From Aeromonas sanarellii (GTDB taxonomy: Bacteria > Pseudomonadota > Gammaproteobacteria > Enterobacterales > Aeromonadaceae): 40,185 nucleotides of DNA. This document shows positions 37,951-40,185 of this stretch, in pieces. The notes beneath the pieces are model-generated. The model did no database searches, was not told the DNA's origin, and was given only the letters and a program-made list of their open reading frames with translations. The stretch lies in the NCBI RefSeq assembly GCF_000820085.1, contig NZ_CDBN01000078.1, positions 1 through 40,185 on the forward strand, in the 5' to 3' direction. The first letter of the stretch is position 1. Each line of letters starts with the position of its first letter. Position numbers and translations under genes: made by a program.

Positions 37951-37988
37951 AAAGCGCGACTGCCGACCGGCAGGCGCGCTTTTTCTTT
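37951..37988 (+). terminator. Intrinsic terminator of pulA
   Basis: This is a two-part hairpin: AAAGCGCG (37951-37958) with CGCGCTTT (37975-37982), and an inner CTGCCG (37960-37965) with CGGCAG (37968-37973). It runs directly into TTTTTCTTTG. Confidence 0.9.
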
Positions 37989-38006
37989 GTCGTCGTGGGC
38001 GAGGCA

Positions 38007-38036
38007 ATAAAAAAAGCCGCCCCACTGGGGGCGGCT
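38007..38036 (-). terminator. Intrinsic terminator of zntA
   Basis: The stem GCCGCCCC (38016-38023) pairs with GGGGCGGC (38028-38035), loop ACTG. On the - strand it runs into a seven-T tract. It lies 26 bases beyond the zntA stop. Confidence 0.88.
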
Positions 38037-38061
38037 GTTGGCTGTGCCGTTAAGGGCCGGC

Positions 38062-40185
38062 TTAGCGCTTGCGCAGCAGGCGCAGGGCGTTGGCGGTGAC
38101 CAGGGCGGTGGCGCCGGTATCCGCCAGCACCGCTATCCACAGACCCGTGATGCCGAGCAGGCTGGTGACCAGGAAGACGGCCTTGAGCCCCAGCGCCAGC
38201 GCTATGTTCTGGTGGATGTTGGCGAGCGCCGCGCGCGAGAGCCTGATCATGGCGGCCAGGCCACCGAGCTGGTTGTGGGTCAGGGCCGCGTCCGCGGTCT
38301 CCAGCGCCACGTCGGTGCCGCCCCCCATGGCGATGCCTATGCTGGCCCGCTTCATGGCCGGGGCGTCGTTGATGCCATCCCCTATCATGGCCACCCTCTG
38401 GGTCTCGGCGAGTCTGGCTATCTCCTCCACCTTGCCCTGGGGCAACAGGCCGGCGCGCCAGCTCATGCCGAGTTCGGTGGCGATGGCCTCGGCGGTGCGC
38501 GGGTTGTCCCCGGTCAGCATAAGGCTCTGCAATCCCAGCACCTTGAGCTCCTGCAAGGCCGCCGCGGCCTCGGGCCGGATCTGGTCCCGCAGGGCCAGCA
38601 GGGCCGCCGGGGCGGTGTCGGGCTGAGCGAGCACCACCACCGTCTTGCCCTGCTGCTCCAGGGTGGCAATCCTGGCCTGCACCGCCGCATCCAGGGCGGC
38701 GACCCGGCTCGGCGCCAGCAGCTGCCAGAGGGTGCCGTCGATGCGACCCTCAACCCCCATGCCAGGCAGGGCGCGCAGGTCCATCGCCTTGGCCAGGGTC
38801 AATCCCTGCTCGTTGGCGGCGGTGACCACGGCGCGGGCCAGCGGGTGATGGGAGCCCTGCTCGATGGCGGCGGCCAGCGCCAGCCACTCGGACTCGGGGC
38901 TGCCATCCAGGCTGACCAGCTCGGTCAGCTGCGGCTTGCCCAGGGTCAGGGTGCCGGTCTTGTCGAAGGCGACGGTATCGACGTGGGCCAGCCGCTCCAG
39001 CGCCGCACCTCCCTTGATCAGGGCTCCCTGCCGCGTCGCCGCCGCCAGAGCGGACGTCACCGCCGCCGGGGTGGAGATGACCAGGGCGCAGGGGCAGCCG
39101 ATCAGCAGCAGCGCCAGGGCGCGGTAGATCCACGGATCCCACGCCTGGCCGAAGGCGAGCGGTGGCACCAGCATCACCAGCAGTGCGATCAGCATCATGG
39201 CCGGGGTGTACCAGCGGCTGAAACGGTCGATGAAGCGCTCGATGGGCGCGCGCTGGCTCTCGGCCTCCTCGATCAGGTGCAGGATGCGGTCGATGGCGTT
39301 GTGGCCGGGCTCGGAGACCACCTCCAGGCGCAGCACCCGGTCCGCCGCCAGACTGCCGGCAGGTACCCTGTCACCCCGGCGGCGCTCCACCGGGATGGAT
39401 TCGCCGGTCAGGGCGCTCTCGTCGAAGGCCCCGAGCGGGTCGAGCAGCACGGCATCGGCGGGCAGTCGGGCGCCCGGGGCGATCTCGACAAGGTCGCCGG
39501 GACGCAGCTGCTCGGCCGCCACCTCTTCCCGCAGCTCCCCTTCGGGGGTCTTGCGGAGGCGCAGCGCCTTGTCCGGCACCAGCGCCATCAGGGCGGAGAC
39601 CCCGGCGCGGGCGCGGCCGGCGGCGTAGGATTCCAGATGCTCCCCCAGCATGAAGAGCAGCAGCACCATGGCCGCCTCGGCGGTCTCGCCGAGGAACAGT
39701 GCCCCCACGGCTGCGACCGTCATCAGGGTTTCGATGGCGAAGGGGGAGCCGCTTTGGGTCAGTGCCCAGGCCTTGCGGGCGACGGGCCAGAGCCCCCAGA
39801 GGGTCGCCAGGACAAACAGCGGCTTGCCGAGGGTGTCCGGCAACAGGGCGGCGATCCCCATCAGGGCCGCCAGCGACAGGGGTTGCCCATATTTGCTGAA
39901 CAAGTTGCCCAGCGTCGCCAGCCAGGGGCTGCGCTGCTTGTCATCGGCTTTTATCGCCTGGGTGTTTCCCTTGAGCTGGAAACCGGCGGCCAGCACGGCG
40001 GCGGTGACGGGATCGGGGGAGAGGCCGGGGGCCAGATCCACCACCAGCTTCTCGGTGGCGAACAGCACGCGAGCCTGGGTGACCCCCTCGACCCGGCTGA
40101 CGGCGGTCTCTATCTTGCGGGCGCAGCTGGGGCAGTCCATCCCCAGCACCTGCCAGCTGTGGCGGCGGCTGTCGCGGGTGGGGGC
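38062..40185 (-). CDS. zntA: Zn(II)/Cd(II)/Pb(II)-translocating P-type ATPase ZntA (partial)
   Basis: This is a P1B-type ATPase that exports zinc, cadmium and lead across the inner membrane. The frame is open to the right edge, so the N-terminus is missing. The residues before the GMDC motif (RRHSWQVLGMDC) align with the E. coli ZntA N-terminal region, so perhaps 40-50 residues lie outside. The visible features are the HMA site GMDCPSC, the actuator motif TGES, the metal-site CPC (IGCPCALVIS), the phosphorylation motif DKTGTLT, SHHPLARA, GDGINDAP, and the late-helix Asp in VLADTGATALVT that ZntA enzymes use for divalent metals. A start at 40149 (GTG) would remove family sequence, so I extend it to the edge. 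It is a second metal exporter near dmeF but is separated from it by pulA. Confidence 0.95.
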   Translation of the reverse strand, partial: APTRDSRRHSWQVLGMDCPSCARKIETAVSRVEGVTQARVLFATEKLVVDLAPGLSPDPVTAAVLAAGFQLKGNTQAIKADDKQRSPWLATLGNLFSKYGQPLSLAALMGIAALLPDTLGKPLFVLATLWGLWPVARKAWALTQSGSPFAIETLMTVAAVGALFLGETAEAAMVLLLFMLGEHLESYAAGRARAGVSALMALVPDKALRLRKTPEGELREEVAAEQLRPGDLVEIAPGARLPADAVLLDPLGAFDESALTGESIPVERRRGDRVPAGSLAADRVLRLEVVSEPGHNAIDRILHLIEEAESQRAPIERFIDRFSRWYTPAMMLIALLVMLVPPLAFGQAWDPWIYRALALLLIGCPCALVISTPAAVTSALAAATRQGALIKGGAALERLAHVDTVAFDKTGTLTLGKPQLTELVSLDGSPESEWLALAAAIEQGSHHPLARAVVTAANEQGLTLAKAMDLRALPGMGVEGRIDGTLWQLLAPSRVAALDAAVQARIATLEQQGKTVVVLAQPDTAPAALLALRDQIRPEAAAALQELKVLGLQSLMLTGDNPRTAEAIATELGMSWRAGLLPQGKVEEIARLAETQRVAMIGDGINDAPAMKRASIGIAMGGGTDVALETADAALTHNQLGGLAAMIRLSRAALANIHQNIALALGLKAVFLVTSLLGITGLWIAVLADTGATALVTANALRLLRKR

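Overview
The window reads as ordinary chromosome of a high-GC gammaproteobacterium, most likely Aeromonas. The evidence is the gene set: a GbpA-type chitin-binding LPMO behind a c-di-GMP riboswitch, an enterobacterial-type bcsRQABZC cellulose operon, TyrB, YjjI/YjjW, a lipoprotein pullulanase and ZntA. The genus is an inference. I see no insertion sequence, phage gene, CRISPR array, tRNA or rRNA.

Layout. Positions 396-6189 (+) hold sulfur import: the sulfate-binding protein Sbp, a small alpha/beta hydrolase, CysT-CysW-CysA, and a LysR regulator that matches Cbl better than CysB. Positions 6270-10387 (-) hold a cytochrome b561-like protein, GbpA with its promoter and c-di-GMP-I riboswitch leader, and a chemoreceptor. 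Positions 10683-16913 (+) hold an M3 metallopeptidase, an L,D-transpeptidase with a TTG start, AzlC/AzlD amino acid export, and the glycyl radical enzyme YjjI with its activase YjjW. A DUF1820 protein (+), a LysR regulator (-) and TyrB (-) follow.

Positions 19957-31827 (+) are a tightly coupled cellulose operon in the order bcsG-R-Q-A-B-Z-C. Stop and start codons overlap at four of the six junctions. BcsA keeps its catalytic and PilZ c-di-GMP motifs, and BcsG predicts phosphoethanolamine-modified cellulose. BcsE and BcsF are not seen. The rest of the window holds a divergent DmeR/DmeF nickel-cobalt pair with a visible operator, an unrecognised small protein (-), an unusually long pullulanase lipoprotein (+), and a zinc/cadmium/lead P-type ATPase (-) cut by the right edge.

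How the parts connect. Two separate c-di-GMP outputs lie about 12 kb apart: gbpA through its riboswitch and cellulose synthesis through BcsA PilZ. Both fit attachment and biofilm control. I did not find a convincing new multi-gene system. The points most worth a second look are the riboswitch-gbpA unit, the BcsG operon without BcsE/F, Cbl beside the sulfate permease, the DmeR operator, the orphan YjjI/YjjW pair, the extended pullulanase C-terminus, and the unrecognised 134-residue protein.
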